Of a stretch of DNA of 64,000 nucleotides, positions 23,619-36,228 are shown piece after piece (position 1 is the stretch's first letter; the number at the start of each line of letters is the position of its first letter). Made by a program: the position numbers and the translations under genes. This DNA is from Heterohyrax brucei (Eukaryota > Chordata > Mammalia > Hyracoidea > Procaviidae). The notes beneath the pieces are model-generated. The model did not search any database. It had not been told where the DNA came from and saw only the letters and a program-made list of their open reading frames with translations. The DNA is taken from the NCBI GenBank assembly GCA_028571685.1, contig CM053143.1:53251208-53315207 (forward strand), read 5' to 3'.

Positions 23619-24180
23619 GGCCAACCAATGGTATAAACAAAGGACAAAAATTAAAACACTTTATACCTTGAAATATAGCATTTATTTTTATTTCATAATT
23701 GAGAATATCAGGAAGCTTAGTCAGCTGAAGGAGGATATAAGGCGATGAGAGCTGGAGCTGCTCACTGCAGACACTATGGGACCAGTGACAACTTAGAGTT
23801 TCTTTCTTTAGGAAGAATATGATAATCAAAGAATTGTAATCTAAAATCACAAACAAAATTAGAAATTTAAGGATTGTAATCTGTATAGCAAATGAAATTA
23901 GAAATCTAGTGAGTAATATTAAGTCCATTCCAAGACCCATTGAATGAAGTTGGAACATTTCAAAATCCAGGCAGTGAGGAGATTTACAGGAGATTCATGT
24001 ATCATCAGGTAGCAGGAATCAGGAAGGAATAGCTCAGGTGCTTGACAATAATCAGGAAATGTGGACACTCATTCAACTACCAGGAACAAAGCAAACAAAC
24101 AAAAAAACTAAACTTTTATCATGCCTAAGCCAAAAATTGAGAATCATCATCTCAGGAACAACTTAAACATTAATTTGCCC

Positions 24181-24342
24181 AAACTCTCTTTGTGGCGTAA
24201 TGATTAAGTGCTGCATCGGGTAACCAAAAGTTCTGCAGTTCAAATCTGCCAGTCACTGCTCACAAACTCTATGGGGCAGTCCTTCTCTGACCTCTAGGGT
24301 TGCTATGAGTTGGAAGTGACTCTATGGCAGTGAGTCTTGGCT
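24181..24342 (+). repeat. AfroSINE, full length
   Basis: It reads aaactctctttgtggcgtaa, then 'gcagttcaaatctgccagtc', then tail 'gctatgagttggaagtgact'. Confidence 0.9.
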
Positions 24343-27300
24343 TCGGATTACCAGGTGAGTAGTAGAAAATTAGCAAGGAACTTGTTACGGAGATTCTAAA
24401 TATTAGTACAGAATATCCCATGGGTCACTGATCCAAGATTAGAATGAATTTTATGGACCCATAAATGGGATTGGAAGGCTAAAGCTTTAGGGAGAAAAAG
24501 GCTACAAATTTAGAAAACTGGTAGAGGCTGGCTGGTAACTGTAAATATGTCAAATTATTGTATCAAACTTTTTTGCATGATGGGATAATTGAAATAGATT
24601 TTCCAAACATATAATGAGACAAATTAGCATACATCCTTTATAATGTCTTGTCATTGTCCTATCACTTTGTGATTTTTCCCATATTTAAGTTGTGCTTGGA
24701 CAATTGTACACTATCTTATCTTCAGGTGAGAAAATTTAAAACTTGAAATGACTTTAACTTTAAAATGCATATCACTACAACGAGTGAAAAATAAGCAAGA
24801 CAGGTGGTCATTAAAAGAAGCTTTAGAAATGAACACAATAAAAAAGTAATATTATAGAAATTTGGGTTGATTCATTGGATTGTCAGTGTCTCCACATCTA
24901 TATATGGCTTCTATTCTGTTAAAGAGGAGGGTTCGAAGTGCTTAGAGGTATACTAATGAGTTTCCTTTTTATATAAGCAGAGGATGGAATGGAAATCTTT
25001 TCCTAGCTCTGTGGGTCAAAGTTATTTAAGTACAGTTACTCTGTAGCCCCTAAGTTCTTCTCCAGAATCACCAGAAGCCACTCTTGGCAGAAAGATTATG
25101 AATTGGAGATGTCATAGTGTATGCAAACCTTCATCTATTTTGATCCAAGAGAAAATGAATAACACATAAAAAAATCTTAACCACAAATCATCTACTCCAC
25201 ATTTTTTCAAACATTAGCCAGATTCTTCACAATTTTTAACTACAGCATAAAAACTCATATATTAGCAAATCTACTTAAAGCCTTGAGTTTTCTTTTACTA
25301 ATTTTTTATATCGAAATTACATTTTGAAATTTTGCTACCAAATCTTCCCCCTCTCTCTTACTCACTCAAACTTTATCAATTTCTTTTGAACATGCTATGT
25401 TCCCCTCTTTATTAAATGCAAAAACACCTCAAATACCTAGTATATGCAGTCTTAAAAATATGTTAAAATGTGTATATTTATACCACACATATTATTAAAA
25501 TGCATATTTTCTAAATCCACTGTGTATACATAATTGCTTTACAGAACTTTATACAAATCCAGAAATAATAATAATTTGTTACTGTGAGAATATATTGATG
25601 ATATCATGAAATCATGTTGGGAAATAGATATCTCCTTTTAAAATATAAATTTTAGAAATCAATTTTACTACTGCTTTACCTTCTGTTAGCTTTACCTGGT
25701 AGATGTTTTCAACTTCAGTTAGGAAATTCAGCTTTTAACTATTTATCACAGACATTTCTTTGGAGACATAAATAAATGATTTCCAACTGGAATGAGAATC
25801 ACCTCTCCTATGGAGGCACCTGTCTGTGGTAAAAGACTAAGCCCACCACTTCATCATTTACATGCCCCATGGCAGATGGCAGATGACAATGACCTTTAGT
25901 CATTTTGTCCAGTGAAAGATTAAAGTTAGCTCATAAATTGCCAATCTGCTGAACCATCTGGTCTTTCACGGTATATATTTTTTAAATCATTCACATGGCT
26001 TAGGAAAATGATTTATTGACCACCTATGTTCCGTATTTTTAGGACTGTCTTACAATGATAACCTGTGAACATTTTAGGGCATACAGTGGGAGGATACTCT
26101 CAAATTCTCTATGTTAAATATGTGCAGTGTATTTTTTAGACATATATATGTATATTTATATATTACAATACTTAAATTCCTTTTACATTAGATGTTTTGA
26201 CATGAAATATATTTTCTGCTATGGGGATGAGATGGGAATGCTGGATAAATACATAAAATATGTAAAAAACAGTAAATTGCTTTTACTTGGAAGTATTCAT
26301 AAATTTCCATGAAAGAATTTTTGCCATGCTGAATAGGCAATGCGTATCTCTAACACTTACCTATTAGGCTGAATGTAATGTTTTGTGATTGTGATTGTTT
26401 TAAAGTGGGTTTGGAGGAATTTACACCAAATTTGAAATCTAACCTCTAACATTCTAACAAGGCAAAAAATATCAATAGTCCTCAATCAGGCTTTGTTTCA
26501 AGCAGATACTAATTTTTGTCATCATAAATGTGGAAGAACATTTAAGAAAAGTGGATCACATAGACAACTGTGTTTATGACAAAAGCCTGAAGAATATTAT
26601 GGTTGTGAACGCTATAATTATGTTTACCATTGTGAAATTTAGAGATTGTTTCAATTAACCAGGTTATTGTGGAAAGTAAGCTATATGTTTAATATTCTGA
26701 AAACAAATACAATGCTTTAAGACTTACATAATACTACATCATTGATAATTGCTAGAAAAACGTATTTATCAACAAAGTGTTTCTTAGAGTAAAAGGTAAG
26801 ACATCACAATGATTATAGCAAACAAAAGCCAACCCTTTATTCAAACCAGTTGCTTCCTTAGCAGGCACTAAATATGACATTTGGGTCATTACTTAATTAT
26901 TGTGATGATTATTAGTTTAAGAAACAAGTATCAGAGGAGGAATAACTCAAATTTTTTCTTTTCTTTGTTTTCCTATCTCTGTTTTTCTTTTTTATTCCAT
27001 GTTTGCTAAGTTGGTGGTGGCCTGTGACTTTCAAGAACTTACCAGATATGGGTAGTGTACACACGGTAGTTGACTATTTTATTTTCTGGAATTCCTTTTG
27101 GAGACAAGTACAAACAATAATTATAGCATTGAGAAGACCCTGGCCATCTGTTTCCTGGCTGCAGAGTAGATATTATATCTGTGATTGCTGAAAAGACAAA
27201 ACAAAACACGCAACACAATGACAAAACAAGATCTAAGGTAGACAGTAAACTTGATAAAATTATAGCTAGTAAGATACATGAACGTTTGAAAACTTTTTCA

Positions 27301-28123
27301 AACTCTTAAAATAATAATTTTCCCCTTTCCCTGTGTGAAAGGCAGTAGAGTATCCTAAGCTTCACGGAGGTGACTGCTTCATCTTTAGATGTTTTGCTTA
27401 CCTACGTATCACATTGAGTATTACTTGCTTACTATTTTTGGTTTAAGTTGACTTCCTGTTTGAGTGCTGAAATTTTTAATGTACAATTTTATATAAAGAC
27501 CAATATCCCTTGTCACTAAATAAAACTTAAAAATATTGAAAAGAAAAGAATTGTAAGAGTTTATATAGATATTGCTGCATGCCAAAGGCTGTTGCCTGAG
27601 CCCTTCTATTTCTGTATTGTAAGGTGGAATTGTCAGGTATTGGATAGGTATCAGATGCAGGATATTTCCAAGTTAAATTACGGATCTCTTGTTGACTACT
27701 ATACGTGAATATAACTAGAAGTAAAAAGCAAATAATTTTCTTATTCTCTAGATCAATGCCGTGTGATTCCGTGGCTGTGAGCCTTCTAAAGTATGTTTCC
27801 ATTTCACATTTTGCTAACCCTGGTGTAGGAGATAGATTTGAAAATTAAAAATATCTAAGTTTACATCTCAGTTTTGCCCTTCTCCAATTTGGTGTTTTCA
27901 GAGAACTCACAATGGCCTGATTTTTACTTTATTAACTTACAAAATTTGAAAACATTGTTTATCCTAGAAGGTAGCCACAAGGCGTGAAAGAGACAGTATA
28001 AAAAATTGTCTTGCATCTGTAAAGTATAGATTGTTTTTGTAGCAATCAGTAGTTATCAAAATTATGGAGGGAAGGCTATCAAGTGAAAGCATAAAACATT
28101 TTTCAAAGACAATGTTGCTTTCT
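24343..28123. other. Longest repeat-poor, gene-free stretch
   Basis: About 3.8 kb of AT-rich sequence in which I recognise no coding gene and no repeat family. Small open stretches on both strands have no recognisable motifs. Confidence 0.5.
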
Positions 28124-28269
28124 GTTGTTGTTTTGTGCCTTTGAGATGCTTCTAACTCATAGAGGAGAATAAAACTGCCCCATAGTGTTACCAATGAGTG
28201 GCTGGTGGATTCAAACTGCCGAACATTTGGTTAGCAGTTAAGTTTTTAACCACTGTGCCACCAGAACTT
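28124..28269 (-). repeat. AfroSINE, antisense
   Basis: It runs from the tail 'gttgttttgtgcctttgaga', through 'actgccccatagtgttacca' and 'acatttggttagcagttaag', to 'cactgtgccaccagaacttt'. Confidence 0.87.
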
Positions 28270-28890
28270 TACTGCTTCGTGGTATTCTTGATATTTAAAA
28301 TACCATTTCTATCATTATTATTATTTTTTTTTTGTGTGTGTGTGTGTGGTTCTATGACAATATTTTTCTTCCTCTCAGATTGCTTGTTATTCAGTGGATA
28401 GATTCTGGGCATTTCTATCTCTTTTTGTCATCTCTGGACCTATCCATTAGTCTCTCCATGAGAACTAGTTTGGACTTTTTCATATCAAAGCCCCCAAAGG
28501 GCAGTAGACCCATTCCATGGCTTCTTAGGGCTCTAGGAGAGGGTTCTGCTAGAAGATGTGGTAGATGAAAGACCTTTTATGACCTGCCTCAGAAGTCATC
28601 CAGTATCACTCCCACTGTATTCTATTGTTTAAAAAGTCATGAAAGCCCACCAGTTCTGACTGTCAACCTCTGATTGGATATGCAGTGACAGATATCATTG
28701 AGATTATGTTTAAAGAATATAACTTTATTAAAGAAATGTTCATTATATGCTTTGTTAAAATTTATGCCAATTTATTAAATATTTTTCTGTCTCAAAACCA
28801 TTGTGTTCCTGAATATTATCTTCTGGTCAATACCCAAACTATTCTGTTTGTATTAATGTTCTTCTTCTTATTATTTATTTGCTTATTTTT
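28270..28890. other. Unassigned sequence with a short TG run
   Basis: A T run and (TG)8-like microsatellite lie at about 28325-28349. The rest is unassigned. Part near 28580-28640 may be an old LTR fragment, but I cannot support a family. Confidence 0.4.
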
Positions 28891-29894
28891 TATTGTGATT
28901 GTGTGAAAGTATACAATCCAAGTTAAATTTGCAGGTCCATCTAACTGTAGCTCCTTCCGCTCTCCTTGTCTGGTGACAGCACACGCCTTTCTGTTCCAGG
29001 CACGTCATATCCTCTTAACAATCACTTATCCCCTCCTCTCATCCTCCCTCCACTCTTCTCATAAGAGGTTAGTAGGACATCATCCTATAGATGTGTACAA
29101 TCATACAGTGCACACGCGATATGGTCACAGTGTGTCCTTGAGTCCATTCCATTCCTGTTCAAAGAGTTGATCACAATAATGATTTACGATCAGAGGCAGC
29201 ATCAGGTCTAGGAGCCATGCTCCCGGGGGAACCCCCAGGCCTTCAAATCATCCATTGTGTTCTTTTAGTGGAGTTCTTGAGGTGCATCCCTCTTTTTCTC
29301 ATGCTGCCACTGGGAGTTGACATTGTGTGGCCCATGATGGCTGTCATTGATGGTGGCCTGTCACCTTCTGGTTCTTCTGGTCACATGTTGATGCAGTCAC
29401 CCATTCACATGGGTCCTTCTATCTTCTGGGCTCTTTTTCCCTCATGAATTTGTTGGCCTTGGTGATCATCTGTTCTAGCTGAGTTGGGACCATTTGATGT
29501 ATCTCAGTGGCAGCTTGCTAGATTTTAACACCCCAGACAACACTCACCAATATGGAGTGCACAAGACTCTCTTACTAATAGGCCAGTTATGCTAATTGGC
29601 CTCCATGTCTCCTGAGAGCATGATTCCCAGAACCCCGCCCATGCTACTCTACCTTTGCAATATTGTGTTAACATTGGACGAGTTTTCAGTTTACGTTAAA
29701 GTCCAGTTAAGTTGATCATCTTTCTAATGTGTGCTGTCACTGCTTTCACCCAACCAAATTTCTATCAACTAATCAATAACCAGTCCTCTCTTCCTCTCCC
29801 CCTTTCCCTTGCAGCCATCAAAGTCTTTTCTTCTGTACATGAGTCTGTTTTCAAGGTCTTATAGTTGGCGTCTCATATAATATTTGTCACTGTG

Positions 29895-32800
29895 CTGCTG
29901 ACTGATTTCTTTCAACATAATGTCCTCCAATTGAAACAAGGTTATGAGATACTTCCTAAAGTCATCATTGTTCTTTATCAATGCATCGTGTTCATTGAGT
30001 ATATACATCATAGTTTATCCAAATATCTGCTGCTGGGAATCTGGGTTAATTCCATTTTTTGCTACTGTAGACTGTACTGCAATAAACTTTCATGTGCATG
30101 TATCTGTTCCTGTGACTGCCCTTACTTATGCAGGATATATTTCAAGCAATAGGATTACTGGGTCAAATGGTATATCTATTTTCAGTTTTTTAAGGAAGCA
30201 TCAGATTGCTTTCCAAAGATGTTGTAGCATTGCAATTCCACCAGCAGTGTAGGAGAGTTCGAATTTCTCCACAGCCTCTCCAGCATTCTGTTGTGTGTTT
30301 TTTGGATTTGGGATCATGGCCAACTTGTTGGGATGACATTGTATCTCATTGTAGTTTTGATTTTGATTTCTTTAATACCTAATGATCGTGAGCATTTCTG
30401 CATGTGTCTTTTGGCTGCCTGGATGTCCTCTTTGGTAAAGTGTCTGTTCATCTTCTTTACTCAACACCAAATTGTATTATTTACTCTTTTCTTCTTGACA
30501 TTTTGTAGTACCTTGCAGACTATGGAGATCAAACCTCGATCTGACATCTAGTTACCAAATACTGTTTCCCATTCTGTAGGTGGTCGTTTACTTCTTTTAA
30601 TAAAAGTCATTGGGTGAGCAAAAGTGTTTGATTCTTAGTAGTTCTCATTTATCTATTTTCTCTTCTGTTGACTGTGTTTTGTGTGTTAGATTTTGAAGTC
30701 TAAGCTGTGTATTAAAACTTCCACTGTTGATCCTATTTTTCCTTGCATGATCTTTATTATTTTAGGTTTGATATTTAGGTCTTTTATCCAGTTTGAGTTG
30801 GTTTCTGTATAAGGTGTGAGATACAGGTCTTGTTTCAATTTTTTGCAGAATGGATGTCCAATTTTGCCAACACCATTTGTTAAAGAGACTGTTTTTACCT
30901 CATTTTAGATTCTTAGGGCCTTTGCCGAATATCAACTGTTCATAGGAGGATGGTGGCATCTCTGGGATCTCAACTCTTGTTCCACTGGTCTGTATGTCTC
31001 TTTTCGTACTAGTGCCAGACTGTTCTGACTCCTGTGGTAGTGTATTAGTTTCTAAGATTGGGTAGTGTGAGGCCTTCCAGTGTGTTTTCTTCTTCAGTAG
31101 TGCTTTACTTATCCAGGGTTTCTTCTCTTTCCAAAGTTGGTAATTTATTTCTTCATCACATTAAAAAAATGTCACTGAAATTTGTACTGGGATTGCATTG
31201 CGTATGTAGATAGCTTTGGGTACAATAGACATTTTCACAATTTTAAGTATTCCTATCCATGAACAGAGTAGTTTTTTCCATTTATGTAAATCTCTCTTAG
31301 TTTCTTGGAGTAAGGTCTTCTAGTTTTCTTTGTAAAGATATCTTATTTCTCTAATGAGATTTATTCCCGAGTATTTTGTTTTCTTGGTAGCTATATTGAT
31401 TTGGTGATTTCTTGTTTAATGATCTCTTTGTTGATATAAAGAAGTCCTACTGATTTACTTGTATTTATCTTGTATCCTGATACTTTGTTGAACTATTCTA
31501 CTAGTTTGAATAGTTTACTTATGGATTCCTTAGGGTTCTCTGGTATACAGTCATATCATCTGCAAATAGGGGGATTTTTACTTCTTCTTTGACAGTGCAG
31601 ATGGCCTTTATTTCTTTGTTTTGTCTAATTACTCTGGCCAGAACTTCTAGTACAGTGCTGAATAGAGGTGGTGAGAGTGAGCATCCTTTTCTAGTTCCTG
31701 TTCTCAAGGGAAATTCTTGCAATCTCTCTCCATTCAGGATGATGTAGGCCATTGGCTTTGCATAGATGCCCCTTATTGCATTGATGAATTTATATTCCAT
31801 TCCTATTTTGCTGAGAGTTTTTAGCATGAGTGTGTGTTGGAGTTTATCAAATGCCTTTTCTGCAGTGATTGACAGAATCAAGTGATTCTTACCTTTTGTG
31901 TTATTTATGTGATTGATCACCTTAATTTTTTTTCTGATGTTGAGCCAACCTTGCATCCTTGCTATGAATCCAACTTGGTCATGATGAATTATTTTTTTGA
32001 TATGTTATTAAATTCTACTGTCAAGTATTTTGTTGAAGATTTTTGCATCGAGTTTCACATGTAATGCCAAGTGCCAAGTGCCGTCGAGTCGGATCACATG
32101 TAATATTGCTGTATAATTTTGCTTTTTTGTGGAATCTTTCCCTGACTTTGGTTTCAGAGCTATGCTGTGGAATAGTCTTGGTAGTATTGGAGTTAACTCT
32201 TCTCCAAAAACTTGGTTGAATTCTGCAGTGAAGCCATCTGGGCCAGGACTTTTTTTGGTTGGAATTTTTTTTTTTTTTAATAGCTTTTCTAGTCTCTTCC
32301 TTTGTGACAGGTTTATTAAGTTGTTCTACTTCTCTTTGTGATAATTTAGGTAGATGATATGAATCTAGGAATCTGTTCATTTCCTCCAGGTTTAAAAATC
32401 TGTTACAGTCTTTCTTAGTAGTCTGTTATGATATTTTTGATTTATGTTAGATGTGTTGGGACATTTCCCATCTCATTTCTTATTTGGGCTATTTATTTCC
32501 TCTACTGTTTTTGCTTAGTAAGTTTAACTAGTGGTTTGCTGATTTTGTTGAACTTTTCAAAAGAACAGCTTTTGGTTTCATCAACTTTTTAAATTGTTCA
32601 TCTATTCCCTAATTCATTTAGTTCTGCTCTAATCTTTATTATCTCTTCTCTTCTGGTAACTGAGGTATTCCTCTGTTGCTCACTTTCTACTCATTCAAGC
32701 TGTAGGGTTAATTCCTTGGTTTGGGTCCTTTCTTCCCTCCAGATGTATGCATTTATAGACATAAATTGACCACTGAGCACTGCTTCGGCTGCATTCCATA

Positions 32801-33600
32801 GGTTATGGTAGGATGTATTTTTATTCTCATTTGAAACTATAAAATTCTTTATTTAATCCTTCAGTTCTTCTATAACCCACGGCTTTTTGAGCAAGGTGCT
32901 GTTCAGTTTCCATGAGTTCTAATTTCCTCTATGTTTTTTCTGCTATTGATTTCAACTTCTATGGCTTTTCAATAATTCATTAGTTTGGATTTTGTTGAGA
33001 TTTGCTTTATGTCCTAACACATAGTATATTCTGGAAAATGTTCCATGTGCATTGGAGAAGAAAGTATACTTATCTGTTGATGGGTAAAACATATCTGCAT
33101 ATATTGATGAAGTCTAATCGATTAATTGTCACAATAAGGTCTTCTGTGCCTTTACCAAGCTTTTTTTCTAGATGATCTGCCTGTTGCTGAAAGTGGAGAA
33201 TCGAAGTCTCCAACTGTTATTGTGGAGTGATCTATCTTATTTTTCAGTGTAGTCAGTTTTTGTTCAATGCATTTAGATGCTCTAGTATTGGGTGCCTAAA
33301 TATTTAATATTGTTAAGTCATGCTTGTATATTGAATCTTTCAACAATAAATAGTGACCATCCCTGTCCATGATGGTGGATTTGACGTTAAAATCTATTTT
33401 ATCTGAGATTAGTATTGCCACACCTGCTTTTCTTTGTATATTGTTACCTTGGTATATATTGTTCCATTCATTAGTTTTCAGTTTGTTCATATCTTTGAGT
33501 CTAAGTTATATATTTTGTAAGCAATATATAGATGGATTGCATCTGTCCCTTTACTGGAGAATTCAATCTGTTTATGTTCAGTGTAATTATTGATAAGTAT
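29895..33600 (-). pseudogene. L1 ORF2 (endonuclease/reverse transcriptase) remnant
   Basis: ORF2p nicks the target DNA and reverse-transcribes L1 RNA at the nick. Visible parts on the minus strand: endonuclease (about 33600-33296) with LNINRLNSPVK and GVAILISDKIDFNVKS; RT (31956-31519) with [33 protein letters not shown] and the active site FADD at 31555-31566; and the C-terminal end near 29900-30100. Where active L1 has QETH in the endonuclease this copy reads QNI followed by a stop, so the catalytic Glu is lost. Several frameshifts are present. The RT box is intact but the protein cannot be made. Confidence 0.85.
32066..32093 (-). repeat. 28-bp tail micro-insertion with 11-bp TSD
   Basis: The insert reads gccaagtgccaagtgccgtc gagtcgga. 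It is flanked by an exact duplication TCACATGTAAT at 32055-32065 and 32094-32104. It sits inside L1 ORF2, so it is later than that L1. On the minus strand it is the last bases of the RTE/SINE tail plus two copies of a 7-bp terminal repeat. Confidence 0.92.
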
Positions 33601-34049
33601 TTGTTTAGTGCTGTCATTTTGATGTATTTATTTTTGTGTTGGTGTTTTCTCTGTTGCTCTTAATATTATGTTATGGGTCATTCTTCTTTATGGGTTGACA
33701 TTTCATATTTTTCTGTGTTGGTGTGGTGTTTGTTGAGACTCCTGTATTGCATTTCTTGTTTTGATATGTTGCATCGTTATTGTACTTTGCTTCTACCCAT
33801 ATAATCCCCCTTAATATCCTAAGTTTAAACTCAGTTTTAACTTCTACATATCTTATTAACTTCTTCTCCATGTGGTAGAACTATGACTACTGTAATACAT
33901 CCCTCTTTTAAATGTAATGGCATCTTAGTTTTCATGATATGATCACTGGTTCCCTTCTTTTAATACTGTAGCTTTGATTGAGTTTAGTGCCTCCCCTAAC
34001 TAAATAGCTTACTGGATGTTATGTTCTGCATTGCCTCCTTAAATATACA

Positions 34050-35004
34050 CTTAATGGTTTTGTTTTTCAAGTGAAGAGCTTCTCTCAGTATTTCTTGTAG
34101 TTTTGGTTTCATTTTCACAAAGTCTCTAAGCTTCTATTTATCTGCAAATGTCTTAATTTCTTCTTCATATTTGAAAGACAGCTTTACAGGATATATAATT
34201 CTTAGTTGGGAGCTTTTCTCCTTCACGGATTTGAATGTGTCATCCCACTGCCTCTGTGCCAGCATTGCTTCTCCCGAGAATTCAGATGAAAGCCTAAAGG
34301 GCTTCCTTCCTGTTAGCTTTGTTTTGAGTCTCATAGCCTTTAAGAGTTTCTGATTACATTTCATTTTATTAAAATACAGCTTGATGTCTTTCTATTGGTG
34401 TCCAGTTTTTGTCATGTTTGATCAATGTCTTGGATATCTATATTCTCTTCTTTCATAATTTCTGGTTACTTTCTATCAGCAACTCAGCAAAAGTACACTG
34501 TGTTTTCAGTTATCCCTCCTTGTTTGGGAACTCCAGTTAATTATAGACTGTTCTTCTTGATAGAGTTCCACATGCTTCTTAATGCTTCTTCGCTTTTCTT
34601 ATTTCTTTTCTCTGAGTTTTCCTAAATGCTGGTGTCAGTTGCTCTTTCTTCAAAGTCACTAAGTCTGACTTTCAGTTCCTCAATTCTGCTCTTTTGGTGT
34701 TGAATTAAATTGTCTAATTCTGTAATTTTGTTATTGATCTGTTGGATTTCAAAATGTTGATGTTCCATCAGTTTGAATAGCTCATTTAATTTTTCGTCTT
34801 GCAGTGCTGCATTTTGTTTAATATCTAGGAGGGCTCTATATAGAATTCTTTTGTACTCGACCTCTGATAGTTTCAGAAAGGTTTCTTCTGGGAAGTTTTT
34901 TGATTCTTTATTTTTGGAATTCTGGAGCCATGGTAGGCTGTTTCTTTAAGTGCTTGGTGATGGTCTATTGCTTTCAGGACATCTAGAAGCTGTTTAGTGT
35001 CCAT
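34050..35004 (-). pseudogene. L1 ORF1 remnant
   Basis: The start codon is the complement of 35002-35004 and opens MDTKQLLDVLKAIDHHQALK. The C-terminal domain at 34134-34364 shows RQWDDTFKSVKEKSSQ and YPVKLSFKYEEEIKTFADK, typical of ORF1p. The frame is broken between the two parts. Confidence 0.78.
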
Positions 35005-36074
35005 GATGTTGCCTCAATGGTATCTGAGGTATAGTTCTGAGAACAGAGTTGGTTATCAGCCACCTGGGTGTACTCTAGTGACTGGCCCCAGTGGACTCTC
35101 TAGGGTGGCAGTCTCTACCTCCTGGCTGGCAAAGACACCACCCTACTTATGGAGCCACTTGGGGGCTGTCAATTGACCCTGTGATGTGGGCCAGTAAAGC
35201 CTGGAAGATATGCAGTCAGACTGTACAGCAGTTTTTTTCTCCAGACAGTCTTATTCTAAAAACCTAAACACTATCTTACAGCTTCCAAAATTAGTCAGGC
35301 TGTCAGTTGTGGCAGACCCCTCCTTTTGGCTGACAACAGAGGCAACTTTTTGGCTATCCCTAGATGCTATGATATAGTTCAAAATAGGGAGAGGTTACGG
35401 TCCTACTGCCATTGTCCACTGGAACCTACTTGTAAGGCAACACTGTGGTAAATAGTCTTTCTACTAGAAAAACATTCCCCAGTCTGGCACTGCCTCCCAG
35501 CCTAGTGATTAGTTCCTGCTGAGCCCTCCAGTTGGGTAACTCCACATCCTATCCAAACAAGATGGCATCCTGGTCAAGCTACCCCTACCATAATGAAATA
35601 GCCATATCTATAGTGGAGCTCAGAAAAGAGAGGGTGGAGGGGCTGTGGTGTCCTGAGTCTGTTACAAAGCTCTCAAAACATGGCTATTCCACACACAATC
35701 TTTCCATTGTAACACATACTGTTCATTTCAGCACTGTGGCTCAAAGTAGCTGATGGCTCAAGCTACGCCATGCCTATCAGCCAACAAAAAGAAAAAAAAA
35801 GTTAAAAGCATTAGTGCCTTCAGTCTGCGGAAGCAGCCATTCAACAGGGGTGGAGCCTGGTGACAAGAAGGAAGTTTCTCGTTTAGTGGCATGTAGTTCA
35901 AACTGACAGACCTATGCTGTGTTCTAGGGCTCAATGGGTATCTAGAAAGGTCCATTCATTTATCAGTCCAGGCCTTAGTTTTCAGGGAGAATTAAGGAGA
36001 TGTGTGTCTAGTCTGCTGTCTTGACTCTGCCTCCTGTTCCTCATTTTCTTATTTTTATCAATGTTATTATCATT

Positions 36075-36228
36075 GAAAATCTTAGGGCATAGTGGTTAAG
36101 TATTATATATGTTAACCAAATTTGCCAGGTGCTCCTTGGAAAATCTATGGGGGCAGTTTTACTCTGTCCTATAGGGTCACTATGAGTAGGAATAGACTCA
36201 GTGACAGAAGCTTTGATTTTTTTTTTTT
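36075..36228 (+). repeat. AfroSINE with internal deletion
   Basis: It runs gaaaatcttagggcatagtg, then 'tttgccaggtgctccttgga', then tail 'actatgagtaggaatagact' and a T run. About 20 bases around box B are missing, so 'aaccaaa' joins 'tttgccagg'. Confidence 0.87.

Larger units (their letters stand above)
28891..36022 (-). mobile_element. Nearly full-length antisense L1 LINE
   Basis: The order on the minus strand is: 5'UTR (about 36022-35005), ORF1 (35004 to about 34050), inter-ORF (about 34050-33600), ORF2 (about 33600-29895) and a long 3'UTR (about 29890-28891) next to a T-rich edge. The right end read on the minus strand is aggaggcagagtcaagacag, the typical L1 start, so the 5' end is complete. 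Length is about 7.1 kb. It is disabled by stops and frameshifts and carries a 28-bp insertion at 32066-32093. The 3'UTR recurs at 43500 and 61543. Confidence 0.88.

Noticed and set aside
23581..23958. 125-codon minus-strand frame with hydrophobic stretches
   Set aside because: It starts in an RTE fragment and crosses a break point into unassigned AT-rich sequence. The hydrophobicity follows from AT-rich codons.
28325..28349. TG microsatellite as possible Z-DNA or regulatory site
   Set aside because: Only about eight units; ordinary simple repeat.
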